Source of the DNA: Bradyrhizobium diazoefficiens
Lineage (GTDB): Bacteria > Pseudomonadota > Alphaproteobacteria > Rhizobiales > Xanthobacteraceae
Assembly: GCF_016599855.1 (NCBI RefSeq)
Contig: NZ_CP067041.1
Coordinates: 5,766,001-5,830,000 of the forward strand
Length of the DNA: 64,000 nucleotides
Reading direction: 5' to 3'
The position numbers were made by a program, and so were the translations under genes. Under the pieces are notes generated by a model, which was not told the origin of the DNA, searched no databases, and saw only the letters and a list, made by a program, of their open reading frames with translations. Below, piece after piece: positions 53,226-63,278 of this stretch; the first letter of the stretch is position 1; each line of letters starts with the position of its first letter.

Positions 53226-54542
53226 ATGAGGTTCTTCCACCTCAAGGGCATCGGCGGGCAGATCGCCGCGCTGGTGCTGGCTTCGACCGTCACCCTCCAT
53301 CTCGTCGTCACCACCGCTTTCCTGATCGGCCGGCCCGACCGCCCGGATGCGCCCCCGTACGGTGCCCATCAACTGATCGATGCCGCGCTGCTGCTCAATT
53401 CGGTGAGCGAGACCGATCGGTCGCGTCTCCTGGCCGATCTCAGCCGCGCCTTCCCCAGGCTCGAGATCGAGACGCTCGCACCGGGCGCGGCGACGATCGT
53501 CGAAGAGCGCGAAAGCCAGCACCTGCACGGCATGCGCCGCCATCTCGGCCACGGCTATAAGGTCGTGCAGCTCGCCCCCGACAGCGGCACGCACCGTGTC
53601 GGCGTGCAATTGCCCGATGGCACCGTGATCGCCGGCTGGGTCGAGAACGGCCCGCGGCCGTGGTTCTGGGGCGCGCCGTGGCTGATCGCGCTAATGACCG
53701 CCTTCATCTCTATCACCGTGCTCGGACTGTGGGCGGCGCGCGCGCTGGCGATGCCGCTGTCGTCCTTTGCCAAGGCGGCCGAGAATTTCAGCCTGGACGG
53801 CGCAGCCGAGCCGCTGCCCGAGCGCGGCCCGGAGGAGATCCGCTCGGTCGCCCGCGCGCTCAACCGCATGCATGAGCGGATCGCGCGGCTGATGTCGGAT
53901 CGCACTAAAATGCTGGCGGCGATCAGCCACGATCTGCGTACCCCGATCACGCGGCTGCGCCTGCGCGCCGAGTTCATCGAGGACGAGGGCAACCGCAAGC
54001 GCATGCTGATCGATCTCGACCAGATGCGCTCGATGCTGGAAAGCGTATTGTCGCTCTTGCGCAACGACCGCAAGATCGAAGCGGTGACGCTGGTCGATAT
54101 CGCCAGCACGCTGCAGCTCATCGCCGACCAGTTCGGCGACATGGGCCATGTCGTGCATTACGAGGGGCCGCTGTCCGCGACCGCCGCCGCGCGTCCCGAC
54201 GATCTGCATCGCGGCATCACCAACCTCGTCGAGAACGCGGTGCGCTTCGGCGCCGAGGTGACGATCCGCCTCGATGTATCAGGCACCAACCTCGTCATCG
54301 ACGTCGAGGACGACGGCCCCGGCATTTCGGATGGGCGCAAGCAGGAGATGCTGGAGCCGTTCGTGCGCGGCGACGACGCCCGCACCATGGACGATTCCAC
54401 CGGCTTCGGCCTCGGCCTGTCGATCGCGCGCGCGATCGCGCTCGCCCATGGTGGCGAGCTGTCACTGCACGACCGCCAGCCGCACGGGCTGATCGTGCGG
54501 ATGCAATTGCCGGTGTGGCAGCAGCCGAGGCTGGCGGCTTAA
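53226..54542 (+). CDS. Sensor histidine kinase
   Basis: 438-residue inner-membrane kinase. Membrane segments at about 12-34 and 151-171 enclose a periplasmic sensor of about 115 residues without a recognisable fold. HAMP follows (ARALAMPLSSFAKAAENFSL), then H-box AAISHDLRTPITRLRLR (His235), N-box NLVENAVRFG, G1 VEDDGPGI, F-box and G2 GFGLGLSIARAIALAHGG. It partners with the preceding OmpR regulator. The motif spacing resembles EnvZ/RstB-type kinases. Signal unknown. Confidence 0.92.
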   Translation: MRFFHLKGIGGQIAALVLASTVTLHLVVTTAFLIGRPDRPDAPPYGAHQLIDAALLLNSVSETDRSRLLADLSRAFPRLEIETLAPGAATIVEERESQHLHGMRRHLGHGYKVVQLAPDSGTHRVGVQLPDGTVIAGWVENGPRPWFWGAPWLIALMTAFISITVLGLWAARALAMPLSSFAKAAENFSLDGAAEPLPERGPEEIRSVARALNRMHERIARLMSDRTKMLAAISHDLRTPITRLRLRAEFIEDEGNRKRMLIDLDQMRSMLESVLSLLRNDRKIEAVTLVDIASTLQLIADQFGDMGHVVHYEGPLSATAAARPDDLHRGITNLVENAVRFGAEVTIRLDVSGTNLVIDVEDDGPGISDGRKQEMLEPFVRGDDARTMDDSTGFGLGLSIARAIALAHGGELSLHDRQPHGLIVRMQLPVWQQPRLAA

Positions 54543-54550
54543 GCCGAGCG

Positions 54551-54766
54551 TCAGGCGGCGAGCGGCGGGTGCTCGATGGCGGTCACGCCGAAGACCGCCA
54601 TGGCCTCGAAGCGATAGCCGCAGTCGGGGCAATTCCAGAGATAGGAGATGCGCCCCTCACCCGGCTCGATCCAGTCCGGAGACGCGATCGGCGTGCCGCA
54701 TTGGGCACAGGGGTTATCTCTGGGGATGTCTGCGATATGTGCTTTTGCCAGATTGGTTTTTGCCAT
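54551..54766 (-). CDS. Small zinc-ribbon protein
   Basis: 71-residue protein with two CxxC pairs: NPCAQCGTPIASPDW and SYLWNCPDCGYRFEAMA, a probable zinc ribbon or rubredoxin-like site. Similar short proteins are common hypotheticals in Bradyrhizobium. ATG 54766 (MAKTNLAKAHIADIPR). Convergent with the kinase gene: its stop lies 8 bp from the kinase stop. Function unknown. Confidence 0.7.
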   Translation of the reverse strand: MAKTNLAKAHIADIPRDNPCAQCGTPIASPDWIEPGEGRISYLWNCPDCGYRFEAMAVFGVTAIEHPPLAA

Positions 54767-54996
54767 GGCGCCTCTCCCGATTGGCACCGCTCTCATACTC
54801 GCTTAGTGGCCTGCACGCGAATAGACAGGCCTTCTGTCGCGAACGGCGGCTTTATCTCACTTTATGCCGGCCTTGCGTCGGAATGACGGCTCTGCGCTGC
54901 AAAATCGTCATTGCCGGCGTTTCGCCACATCATCGCCGCGTTCGGGGGGCCTAACGACGGCCGGACGCAGGTCATTCAGGCATTCCGGGATATCCG

Positions 54997-55539
54997 ATGA
55001 AAATTTTACGCATCGCCGCGCTGCTCGCGGCCGGATTTGTGTCGTCACCGGCCGCCTTCGCCGGCGAGGCCGAATATGCCGAGATGGTGGCGACCCATGC
55101 GCGCGCCAACGGCGTGCCGGAGGCGCTGGTGCATCGCGTCATCATGCGCGAGAGCCGCTATCAGCCCGGTCTCGTCGGCCATGGCGGCACCATCGGGCTG
55201 ATGCAGATCAAGCTCGCGACCGCCCGCGGCCTCGGCTACACCGGCGATGCCGCCGGCCTGCGCGACCCCAACACCAACCTCACCTATGCGGTGAAATACC
55301 TCGCGGGCGCCTATCACGCCGCCAATGGCGACCACGCCCGAGCCATTCGTTATTTCGCAGGCGGCTATTACTACGCCGCAAAGCGGCAGCGCCAGGAAGC
55401 CGTGCAACAGGCCAGCTTCGAGACGAGTGATCAGGCTTGGCTCGAGCCCAACGGCAACCCGCAGCCGATGTTCGGCACCGTGCCGCACAAGAAGGTGGCC
55501 CAGCGCGTCCGCAATGCGCGGGCGCAGGCGCTCAGGTAG
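54997..55539 (+). CDS. Lytic transglycosylase (SLT domain)
   Basis: 180-residue exported muramidase-like enzyme. Signal peptide about 1-22 (SSPAAFA-GE), then the SLT domain with catalytic glutamate in VHRVIMRESRYQPGLV (Glu51 or so), GTIGLMQIKLATARGLGY and NLTYAVKYLAGAYHAANGDH-type AYHAANGDHARAIRYFAGGY. Cleaves the MurNAc-GlcNAc bond with 1,6-anhydro product. A single gene, with the thiamine operon promoter starting 22 bp after its stop. Confidence 0.88.
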   Translation: MKILRIAALLAAGFVSSPAAFAGEAEYAEMVATHARANGVPEALVHRVIMRESRYQPGLVGHGGTIGLMQIKLATARGLGYTGDAAGLRDPNTNLTYAVKYLAGAYHAANGDHARAIRYFAGGYYYAAKRQRQEAVQQASFETSDQAWLEPNGNPQPMFGTVPHKKVAQRVRNARAQALR

Positions 55540-55560
55540 TTCCCGTTCCAGTCAAACGCG

Positions 55561-55588
55561 TTGACACAGGCCCCCACAAGCCTACATT
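55561..55588 (+). promoter_or_regulatory. Sigma-70 promoter of the thiamine operon
   Basis: TTGACA (55561-55566), 16-bp spacer, TACATT (55583-55588). Predicted start near 55595, right at the beginning of the TPP riboswitch. Confidence 0.7.
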
Positions 55589-55593
55589 AGAGC

Positions 55594-55722
55594 CGTTCCG
55601 AGGGGTGCTCCGAGGAGGAGCTGAGATACCGCTAAATGGGCAAGCCTGCACATCAGCAAGCAGGCCCAGGACCGCGGTGACCCTTTGAACCTGATCCGGG
55701 TCATGCCGGCGAAGGGACAGGG
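55594..55722 (+). promoter_or_regulatory. TPP riboswitch (THI element)
   Basis: Conserved parts in order: GGGGTGC (from 55602), GAGCTGAGATACC (55618-55630), a variable P3 arm with GCCTGC/GCAGGC, then GACCCTTTGAACCTGATCCG (55678-55697) and GCCGGCGAAGGGA (55705-55717). Aptamer ends about 5 bp before the thiO ATG, so the GGGACAGGG ribosome-binding site lies in or against the closing stem. Thiamine diphosphate should block translation start directly. Confidence 0.95.
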
Positions 55723-56748
55723 ATGTTGCAGACGACCAAGCGACCGGATTCCCCGGTATCCATTTCTCCGGTATCCGTTATCGGTGCAGGCATAGCGGGA
55801 GCCTGGCAGGCGCTGTTGTTCGCGCAGGCCGGCCATTCCGTGACGTTACACGAGCGCGGTGACGCAGGGATGACCGATGCCACCAGCCATTGGGCCGGCG
55901 GCATGCTCGCGCCCTATTGCGAGGCGGAGGTCGCCGAGCCCGTCATCTCCAGGCTCGGCCTGCGCTCGCTCGACATCTGGCGGCGCGAGCTGCCCGATAC
56001 GCCCTTCAACGGCTCGCTGGTCGTGGCGCATCCGCGCGAGCGCAATGACTTTGAGCGCTTTGCGCGGATGACCGAAGGCCATCGCCGGCTCGATGCCGCG
56101 GCGCTGGCGCAGCTCGAGCCCTCGCTGGAAGGCCGTTTCCGCGATGCGCTGTTCTTCCCGACCGAGGGGCATGTCGAGCCGCGCCGCGTGCTGCCGCAAC
56201 TGCACGAGCGCATCGTTGCTGCCGGCGGCACCATCAAATTCTCCAGCGAGATTTCCGCGAGGGATCTCGACGGCATCGTGATCGACTGCCGCGGCCTGTC
56301 CGCGCGCGATGAACAGTCTGAGCTTCGCAGCGTCAAGGGCGAGATGATCCTGATCGAAACCGGCGAGGTGCAGCTGGCGCGTCCCGTGCGGCTGATCCAT
56401 CCGCGCTGGCCGCTCTACGTGATCCCGCGCGAGGACAATCTGTTCATGCTGGGGGCGACCTCGATCGAGGCCGAGGATACCGGCGTCAGCGTGCGCTCGG
56501 CGCTGGAGCTGCTCGGCGCCGCCTATGCCGTGCATCCCGCCTTCGGCGAAGCCCGCATCGTCGAATTCGGCTCGGGCCTTCGCCCGGCTTTTCCCGACAA
56601 TCTGCCACGCATCGGCATCCGTGGCGACAGGATCGCGGTCAATGGACTTTACCGCCACGGCTTCCTGCTCGCGCCGGCACTCGCCGAGCTGACGCTCGGC
56701 TATGTCGAGCGCGGCCAGATCGACAATGAGGTGATGCGATGCGCGTGA
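55723..56748 (+). CDS. thiO: Glycine oxidase ThiO
   Basis: FAD enzyme that oxidises glycine to the imine used for the thiazole ring. 341-residue product with the Rossmann start VIGAGIAGAWQALLFAQAGH (about 18-38), the DAO-fold middle and the C-terminal FGSGLRPAFPDNLPRIG and GLYRHGFLLAPALAELT. The first 15 residues before the dinucleotide fold are an unusual short lead. Start follows the riboswitch; the stop overlaps thiS by 10 bp. Confidence 0.92.
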   Translation: MLQTTKRPDSPVSISPVSVIGAGIAGAWQALLFAQAGHSVTLHERGDAGMTDATSHWAGGMLAPYCEAEVAEPVISRLGLRSLDIWRRELPDTPFNGSLVVAHPRERNDFERFARMTEGHRRLDAAALAQLEPSLEGRFRDALFFPTEGHVEPRRVLPQLHERIVAAGGTIKFSSEISARDLDGIVIDCRGLSARDEQSELRSVKGEMILIETGEVQLARPVRLIHPRWPLYVIPREDNLFMLGATSIEAEDTGVSVRSALELLGAAYAVHPAFGEARIVEFGSGLRPAFPDNLPRIGIRGDRIAVNGLYRHGFLLAPALAELTLGYVERGQIDNEVMRCA

Positions 56749-56936
56749 TCGTGAACGGCGAGCAGCGCGAGGTGAGTTCGGCCAGCGTGGACGCGCTGCT
56801 CAGCGAGCTCGACTACGAGGGCACCCATTTCGCCATCGCGCTGAACTACGACGTGGTGCCGAAAAGCCGCTGGGCCGAGACCAGCCTCAAGGCCGGCGAC
56901 GAAATCGAGATCATCACGCCGCGGCAGGGAGGGTGA
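56739..56936 (+). CDS. thiS: Thiamine biosynthesis sulfur carrier ThiS
   Basis: 65-residue ubiquitin-like carrier that ends in the essential Gly-Gly (ITPRQGG); as thiocarboxylate it gives sulfur to ThiG. Beta-grasp fold signs: MRVIVNGEQREV, FAIALNYDVVPKSRW, GDEIEIITP. Overlaps thiO by 10 bp, indicating coupling. A palindromic repeat separates it from thiG. No thiF-type adenylyl-transferase is in the window. Confidence 0.93.
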   Translation: MRVIVNGEQREVSSASVDALLSELDYEGTHFAIALNYDVVPKSRWAETSLKAGDEIEIITPRQGG

Positions 56937-56966
56937 GGGAGATGAGACCTGCCACCACGAATTCCG

Positions 56967-57069
56967 CCGTCATCCTGAGGTGCGAGCCGTCTTCGGCTCG
57001 CCTCGAAGGATGGCCGCAAGCGGCGCTGTCATCCTTCGAGGCGCGCAAGTGCGCGCACCTCAGAATGAC
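56967..57069. repeat. Palindromic repeat (CGTCATCCTGAGGTGC family) between thiS and thiG
   Basis: Outer arms CGTCATCCTGAGGTGCG and CGCACCTCAGAATGACG; inner hairpins GAGCCGTCTTCGGCTC and AGGCGCGCAAGTGCGCGC. Related to the element at 47013-47148. Fills the gap between thiS and thiG. Confidence 0.8.
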
Positions 57070-57104
57070 GGTCTGCGCAAGTTGCCTGCAAGGAAATTGA
57101 GATC

Positions 57105-57887
57105 ATGGTGACCTTCTACGGCAAACAATTCTCCTCCCGCCTCCTGATCGGCAGTGCGCTCTATCCCTCGCCTGCGATCATGCAAGGCGCGATCCGGGCC
57201 TCGGGCGCGAACATCGTCACGGTGTCGCTGCGGCGCGAATCCGCCGGCGGCAAGACCGGGGATGCGTTCTGGAAGCTGATCCGCGAGCTCGACGTCAGCG
57301 TGCTGCCGAACACCGCCGGCTGCCGCAGCGTGCGCGAGGCCGTGACGACCGCAAAGCTCGCGCGCGAATTGTTTGCGACGTCATGGATCAAGCTCGAAGT
57401 CATCGCCGACAACGACACGCTCCAGCCCGATGTGGTCGGCCTGGTCGAAGCCGCAGCCATCCTGATCAAGGATGGTTTTGAGGTGTTCCCCTATTGCACC
57501 GAGGATCTCTCCGTCGCGAACCGCCTGGTCGATGCCGGCTGCAAGGTGGTGATGCCGTGGGCCGCGCCGATCGGCAGCGCCAAGGGCATCACCAACCGCG
57601 ATGCGCTGAAACTGCTGCGCGAGCGGCTGCCCGACATCACGCTGGTGGTCGACGCCGGTATCGGCGCGCCCTCGCATGCGGCCGAAGCACTCGAGCTCGG
57701 CTACGACGCCGTGCTGCTCAACACTGCGATCGCAAAGGCCGCCGATCCCGTCGCCATGGCGACAGCCTTCCGTCTCGGCATCGAGGCCGGCCGCACCGCT
57801 TACGAAGCCGGGCTGATGAACGCTCGCGACTTCGCCTCCCCGTCCACCCCTGTCGTTGGGACCCCGTTCTGGCATGCCGTATCCTGA
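57105..57887 (+). CDS. thiG: Thiazole synthase
   Basis: 260-residue TIM-barrel enzyme that builds thiazole phosphate from deoxyxylulose phosphate, dehydroglycine and ThiS thiocarboxylate. [18 protein letters not shown] at the start, [28 protein letters not shown] (from which the lysine forms the Schiff base with the sugar) and [20 protein letters not shown] are standard. Stop overlaps the thiE start by 14 bp. Confidence 0.95.
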   Translation: MVTFYGKQFSSRLLIGSALYPSPAIMQGAIRASGANIVTVSLRRESAGGKTGDAFWKLIRELDVSVLPNTAGCRSVREAVTTAKLARELFATSWIKLEVIADNDTLQPDVVGLVEAAAILIKDGFEVFPYCTEDLSVANRLVDAGCKVVMPWAAPIGSAKGITNRDALKLLRERLPDITLVVDAGIGAPSHAAEALELGYDAVLLNTAIAKAADPVAMATAFRLGIEAGRTAYEAGLMNARDFASPSTPVVGTPFWHAVS

Positions 57888-58482
57888 TCGATTCTATCCC
57901 GTCGTCGACAGCCTCGCCTGGGTCGAGCGCCTGGCCAAGCTCGGCGTCGGCACGATTCAGCTGCGCGCGAAAGACCTCAACGACGCCGAGGCGCTGCAGA
58001 TCGTCACCGATGCGCTGGCGATCACGAAAGGCACGCAAGCCAAGCTGGTCGTGAACGACTATTGGCGCGCGGCGATCGTCGCCGGCGCAAAATATCTGCA
58101 TCTCGGCCAGGAGGATCTCGTGGACGCGGACCTCAAGGCGATCCGCGAGGCCGGCATGTCGCTGGGCGTCTCCACCCATGACGACGACGAGCTTGCGACT
58201 GCGCTCGACGCCAAGCCCGATTACGTCGCGCTCGGCCCGATCTTCTTCACCACGCTGAAATCGATGCGCTTCGAGCCGCAGGGCATTCCGAAGATCACGG
58301 AATGGAAGCAGCGCATCGGCTCGATCCCGCTGGTCGCGATCGGCGGCATCAAATTCGAGCACGCCGCGGAGATCTTTGCCGCGGGTGCGGATTCCATCGC
58401 TGTCGTCAGCGACGTCACCCAGAACGCCGACCCCGATGCGCGCGTGCGGCAATGGCTCGGCCTAGCGGTGGAGGCGGCATGA
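57874..58482 (+). CDS. thiE: Thiamine-phosphate synthase
   Basis: 202-residue TIM-barrel enzyme joining hydroxymethylpyrimidine diphosphate and thiazole phosphate. [29 protein letters not shown] and [20 protein letters not shown] give the substrate sites. ATG 57874 overlaps thiG; an upstream in-frame ATG at 57856 is less likely. The HMP-phosphate kinase gene thiD is not in the window. Confidence 0.92.
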   Translation: MPYPDRFYPVVDSLAWVERLAKLGVGTIQLRAKDLNDAEALQIVTDALAITKGTQAKLVVNDYWRAAIVAGAKYLHLGQEDLVDADLKAIREAGMSLGVSTHDDDELATALDAKPDYVALGPIFFTTLKSMRFEPQGIPKITEWKQRIGSIPLVAIGGIKFEHAAEIFAAGADSIAVVSDVTQNADPDARVRQWLGLAVEAA

Positions 58483-58509
58483 TCCGAACGCTCTTTGCAC
58501 ACACTCCGC

Positions 58510-58610
58510 CGTCATCGCCCGGCTTGACCGGGCGATCCAGTACGCCGCGGCCTCTCCGTATCCCACGACAGTCTCTGGAATACTGGATCCCCGCTTTCGC
58601 GGGGATGACA
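58510..58610. repeat. Palindromic repeat (GTCATCGCCCGGC family) between thiE and thiC
   Basis: Outer arms CGTCATCGCCCGGCTTGACC and CGCGGGGATGAC-like; inner arms GATCCAGTA and TACTGGATC. Occupies the intergenic stretch just before the thiC ribosome-binding site. Confidence 0.78.
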
Positions 58611-58649
58611 GCGGTATTTGTCTTTCGCGCAGCGATGCCAACGAACTGA

Positions 58650-60563
<1,914 letters not shown>

Positions 60564-60593
60564 ATCAACGACTGCTTGCATTTCATTTCAGGT

Positions 60594-60620
60594 AAGGCCG
60601 GGCATATGCCCGGCCTTTTT
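60594..60620 (+). terminator. Rho-independent terminator of the thiamine operon
   Basis: AAGGCCGGGCATATGCCCGG then CCTT (60594-60617) is a 24-bp perfect palindrome running into TTTTT, 30 bp after the thiC stop. Confidence 0.9.
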
Positions 60621-60628
60621 GGTGCGGC

Positions 60629-60853
60629 CTATTCTCCGAACAATTCCTTGAACAGCGTCTTCGCTCGTTCGAGTCCTTCATGAGTGAATACCACGGACTT
60701 CACCTTGCCAACAGGATCGTAGATCATCCCCTTGTCATGCAGGCGACCGAGCACATCCCAGTCAAAGCCCTTCCATGCCCGATCACCATCGTGCAAGGTC
60801 AGATAAAGTAAGGCCAGCGCCGCGTCGTCGATCTTGTCCATGTTAGTCGCCAT
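60629..60853 (-). CDS. DUF6429 family protein
   Basis: 74-residue protein. KIDDAALALLYLTLHDGDRA, WDVLGRLHDKGMIYDPVGKV and KSVVFTHEGLERAKTLFKEL are characteristic of DUF6429, small cytoplasmic proteins of unknown function. ATG 60853 (MATNMDKIDD) has GGAGG 8 bp upstream, which decides the start over the long in-frame extension to 61054. Convergent with thiC across the terminator. Confidence 0.82.
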   Translation of the reverse strand: MATNMDKIDDAALALLYLTLHDGDRAWKGFDWDVLGRLHDKGMIYDPVGKVKSVVFTHEGLERAKTLFKELFGE

Positions 60854-60956
60854 AGTGAACCTCCTGCAGGACAATGTTGAGACTATCGTAATCGGCAACA
60901 TGCAATTCGCAACGCTCTCTTCAACGCGCCATCTACGATCCATTTGAGCGCGCTTA

Positions 60957-61499
60957 TTGGTTTCACGGAGATGCCCGAGCCCATCGCCCACCGCCTCCCC
61001 GACCAGCTTCCATCTCAACCTCCGCCTCGTCTTCGTCGGCACCGCCGCCTCCACGCGCTCGGCCGAACTCGGGCATTACTACGCCCATCCCGGCAACCGC
61101 TTCTGGCGCGCGATCCATGAGGCCGGGATCACGCCGCGGCGGTATCAGCCGGGCGAGTTCGCGGCGCTGATCGAGCTCGGAATCGGCTTCACTGATCTTT
61201 CCAAGTCGGGCGCAGGGATGGATCACCAGATCGCGCGTGAGACCATCGACGTGCCGGGGTTCAGGGACAAGATCGAGAGGTATCGGCCGAAGACGATTGC
61301 GTTCACGAGCAAGAAGGCGGCGAGCTTGTTTTATGGCAGGCCGTCGAGCGGGATCTTGTTGGGGCGGCAGAAGCGCGATGGAAGCTTGCCGGAGATATTT
61401 GTGCTGCCCTCGCCGTCTGGGGCGGCGTCCGGACATTGGACGATAGGGCCGTGGCGGGAGCTCGCGAAGTGGATTGCGGCGGAGATGGATGAACGATAG
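60957..61499 (+). CDS. mug: Mismatch-specific DNA glycosylase (Mug/UDG family), possibly frameshifted at the N-terminus
   Basis: Removes uracil or thymine opposite G. The body is clear: LRLVFVGTAASTRSAELGHY then YAHPGNRFWRAIHEAG, GFTDLSK and LPSPSGAASGHW. In frame, the only upstream start is TTG 60957, giving an odd N-terminus. An ATG at 60971 in the next frame gives MPEPIAHRLPDQL, which looks like the usual start, and joins the body if one C near 61010 is removed. So either a real frameshift, an error in the sequence, or an internal start. 180 residues in the intact frame. Confidence 0.78.
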   Translation: MVSRRCPSPSPTASPTSFHLNLRLVFVGTAASTRSAELGHYYAHPGNRFWRAIHEAGITPRRYQPGEFAALIELGIGFTDLSKSGAGMDHQIARETIDVPGFRDKIERYRPKTIAFTSKKAASLFYGRPSSGILLGRQKRDGSLPEIFVLPSPSGAASGHWTIGPWRELAKWIAAEMDER

Positions 61500-61514
61500 C
61501 GCTCCACATTCAGC

Positions 61515-61642
61515 CGTCGTCCTGGCGAAAGCCAGGACCCATTACCCCAGGGAGAAGTTTGGCGAAGACTCGTGATTCGATACTGCGACCGTCCGCAACC
61601 GATAGATCACGCGGTATGGGTCCTGGCCTTCGCCAGGACGAC
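61515..61642. repeat. Palindromic repeat (GTCGTCCTGGC family)
   Basis: Outer arms CGTCGTCCTGGCGAAAGCCA and TGGCCTTCGCCAGGACGAC, inner GGACCCAT / ATGGGTCC. Sits after mug. Confidence 0.8.
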
Positions 61643-61683
61643 ACCGTGGGTTTGCCTACGACAAGCAATCTATCACGCAATGT

Positions 61684-61788
61684 CGTAGGGTGGGCAAAGG
61701 CGCAAAGCGCCGTGCCCACCATCTCTTTGAGACCGCTAGAAATGGTGGGCACGTCACGCGAAGAACGCGCGCCTTTGCCCACCCTACG
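61684..61788. repeat. Palindromic repeat (CGTAGGGTGGGCAAAGGCGC family), copy 1
   Basis: Arms CGTAGGGTGGGCAAAGGCGC and GCGCCTTTGCCCACCCTACG are exact inverted repeats; inner GTGCCCACCAT / ATGGTGGGCAC. Second copy at 62598-62703; the two flank the SDR gene. Confidence 0.88.
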
Positions 61789-61797
61789 AGAGCGTGC

Positions 61798-62526
61798 CTA
61801 CAGATCGAAATTGGTCGGCATTATGACTACGTCGCGGATGGTCATGCCGCGCGGCCGCGTCAGCATGAACATCACCACGTCGGCAACTTCGCTGGCCTCC
61901 AGCAGGCTGCCCGAACTCCTCGCTTCCTGCAGCTTCTCGGGCGGCCAGTCCGCGAGCAGCGCGGTGACGACAGGGCCGGGCGAGATCGAGCCGACGCGAA
62001 TGCCGTGCTTGAAGACCTGGCGCCGCACCGTCTGGACGAAGCAGTTGATCGCCCATTTCGACGACGCATAGACCGGCTCCCAGGGCGTCGGAAAATGCGC
62101 CGCCAGCGAACTCGTGACGATGATGTCGCCGGTCCGGCGCGCGATCATGTGCGGCAGCACGTCGTGCACGTTCTTCATCACGACGTTGACGTTCAAATTC
62201 AGCATCCGGTCGATCGCCGTCGTCTCGGCATCGACGAGGTCGCCGCCGACATAGGCGCCCGCATTGGCATGCAGGATGTCGAGCTGGCCCGCCTTCTCCA
62301 GAACGCGCGGCAGCAACGTTGCGCAGTCTTTGGGATCGAGGAGGTCGACGACCAGCGGGATCACGGCGTCGCCATGCTTGTTGCCAAGCGCCGTCAGCGC
62401 AGCCTCGTCGCGGTCGACCATCACCACGCGCGCGCCCGCGGCCAGCATTGCTTCAGTGCTCGCGAGCCCGATGCCCGATGCGGCCCCGGTCACGGCAGCG
62501 ACCTTGCCGTCCAATTCTCTTGCCAT
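61798..62526 (-). CDS. Short-chain dehydrogenase/reductase
   Basis: 242-residue NAD(P)-dependent oxidoreductase. Cofactor motif TGAASGIGLAS (about residue 14), NAG in LHANAGAYVGG, catalytic Ser in IIVTSSLAAHF and YASSKWA (Tyr-x3-Lys). Close to serine/acidic 3-dehydrogenase (YdfG-like) forms, substrate unknown. ATG 62526 (MARELDGKVAAV); the in-frame extension to 62697 is translated repeat DNA and is rejected. Flanked by two copies of the same repeat. Confidence 0.88.
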   Translation of the reverse strand: MARELDGKVAAVTGAASGIGLASTEAMLAAGARVVMVDRDEAALTALGNKHGDAVIPLVVDLLDPKDCATLLPRVLEKAGQLDILHANAGAYVGGDLVDAETTAIDRMLNLNVNVVMKNVHDVLPHMIARRTGDIIVTSSLAAHFPTPWEPVYASSKWAINCFVQTVRRQVFKHGIRVGSISPGPVVTALLADWPPEKLQEARSSGSLLEASEVADVVMFMLTRPRGMTIRDVVIMPTNFDL

Positions 62527-62597
62527 GAGATCACCATCCCGCTGATGGTCGGCAGTATAGCGATCCCAGGCGAACTGGCGATGCCGATCGCAGGTCC

Positions 62598-62703
62598 CGT
62601 AGGGTGGGCAAAGGCGCCCTTGCGCCGTGCCCACCATCTCTCCGTGCATTCCGACAGATTGGTGGGCACGGCGCGCGAAGAGCGCGCCTTTGCCCACCCT
62701 ACG
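62598..62703. repeat. Palindromic repeat (CGTAGGGTGGGCAAAGGCGC family), copy 2
   Basis: Same arms as 61684-61788 with inner GTGCCCACCAT and TTGGTGGGCAC. Upstream of the SDR and 14 bp past the VOC stop codon. Confidence 0.88.
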
Positions 62704-62717
62704 GCACCGTTAGCCCT

Positions 62718-63155
62718 TCACCCCGCATACGCCCTATCCAACTCCGCAATCACGATCTTCCGCATCCCCATCATGGCCTGCATGACGCGGTTCGCTTTGG
62801 TGCGGTCGGAATCGCCGAGGTAGCGGCCAAGCGCCTTCGGCACCACCTGCCAGGACAGACCAAATTTGTCCTTGAGCCAGCCGCAGCGGGATTCTTCGCC
62901 ACCATCCGCAATCAACCGGCTCCAGAAATAGTCGACCTCTGCCTGCGTCTCCACGCTGATGAAGAACGACACCGCCTCGTTGAAGCGATGTTGCGGCCCG
63001 CCGTTGAGGGCGTGGAAGCGCTGGCCTTCGAGCTCGAACACCGCCATGAAGTCGCTGACGGTCTCGATCCTAGCGTTGGGAAACACCGATTTGTAGAACG
63101 CGACGGCTGCGGGGACGTTGTTGTCGAACCAGAGGAACGGCGTGATGGAGGTCAT
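62718..63155 (-). CDS. VOC superfamily protein (PhnB/3-demethylubiquinone-methyltransferase-like)
   Basis: 145-residue beta-alpha-beta-beta-beta protein. MTSITPFLWFDNNVPAAVAF, FELEGQRFHALNGGPQHRFN and FFISVETQAEVDYFWSRLIA then CGWLKDKFGLSWQVVP are the standard PhnB-like landmarks. Such proteins are often annotated as glyoxalase/3-demethylubiquinone methyltransferase; real function unproven. ATG 63155. Confidence 0.86.
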   Translation of the reverse strand: MTSITPFLWFDNNVPAAVAFYKSVFPNARIETVSDFMAVFELEGQRFHALNGGPQHRFNEAVSFFISVETQAEVDYFWSRLIADGGEESRCGWLKDKFGLSWQVVPKALGRYLGDSDRTKANRVMQAMMGMRKIVIAELDRAYAG

Positions 63156-63278
63156 GTGCGGATATCCTTTGCGTCAGACCGGACGCACCGACGTGCGCCG
63201 TCGCTCGAAGGACGAACGAGCGGACGGCTATCCGACAGGCGCAGCGGAACATTTTCCGTCAATCGCAGGATCAGCCTC

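Noticed and set aside
62527..62697. N-terminal extension of the SDR (MGKGALFARR...)
   Set aside because: It is the translation of repeat copy 2; the SDR fold begins at the ATG at 62526.
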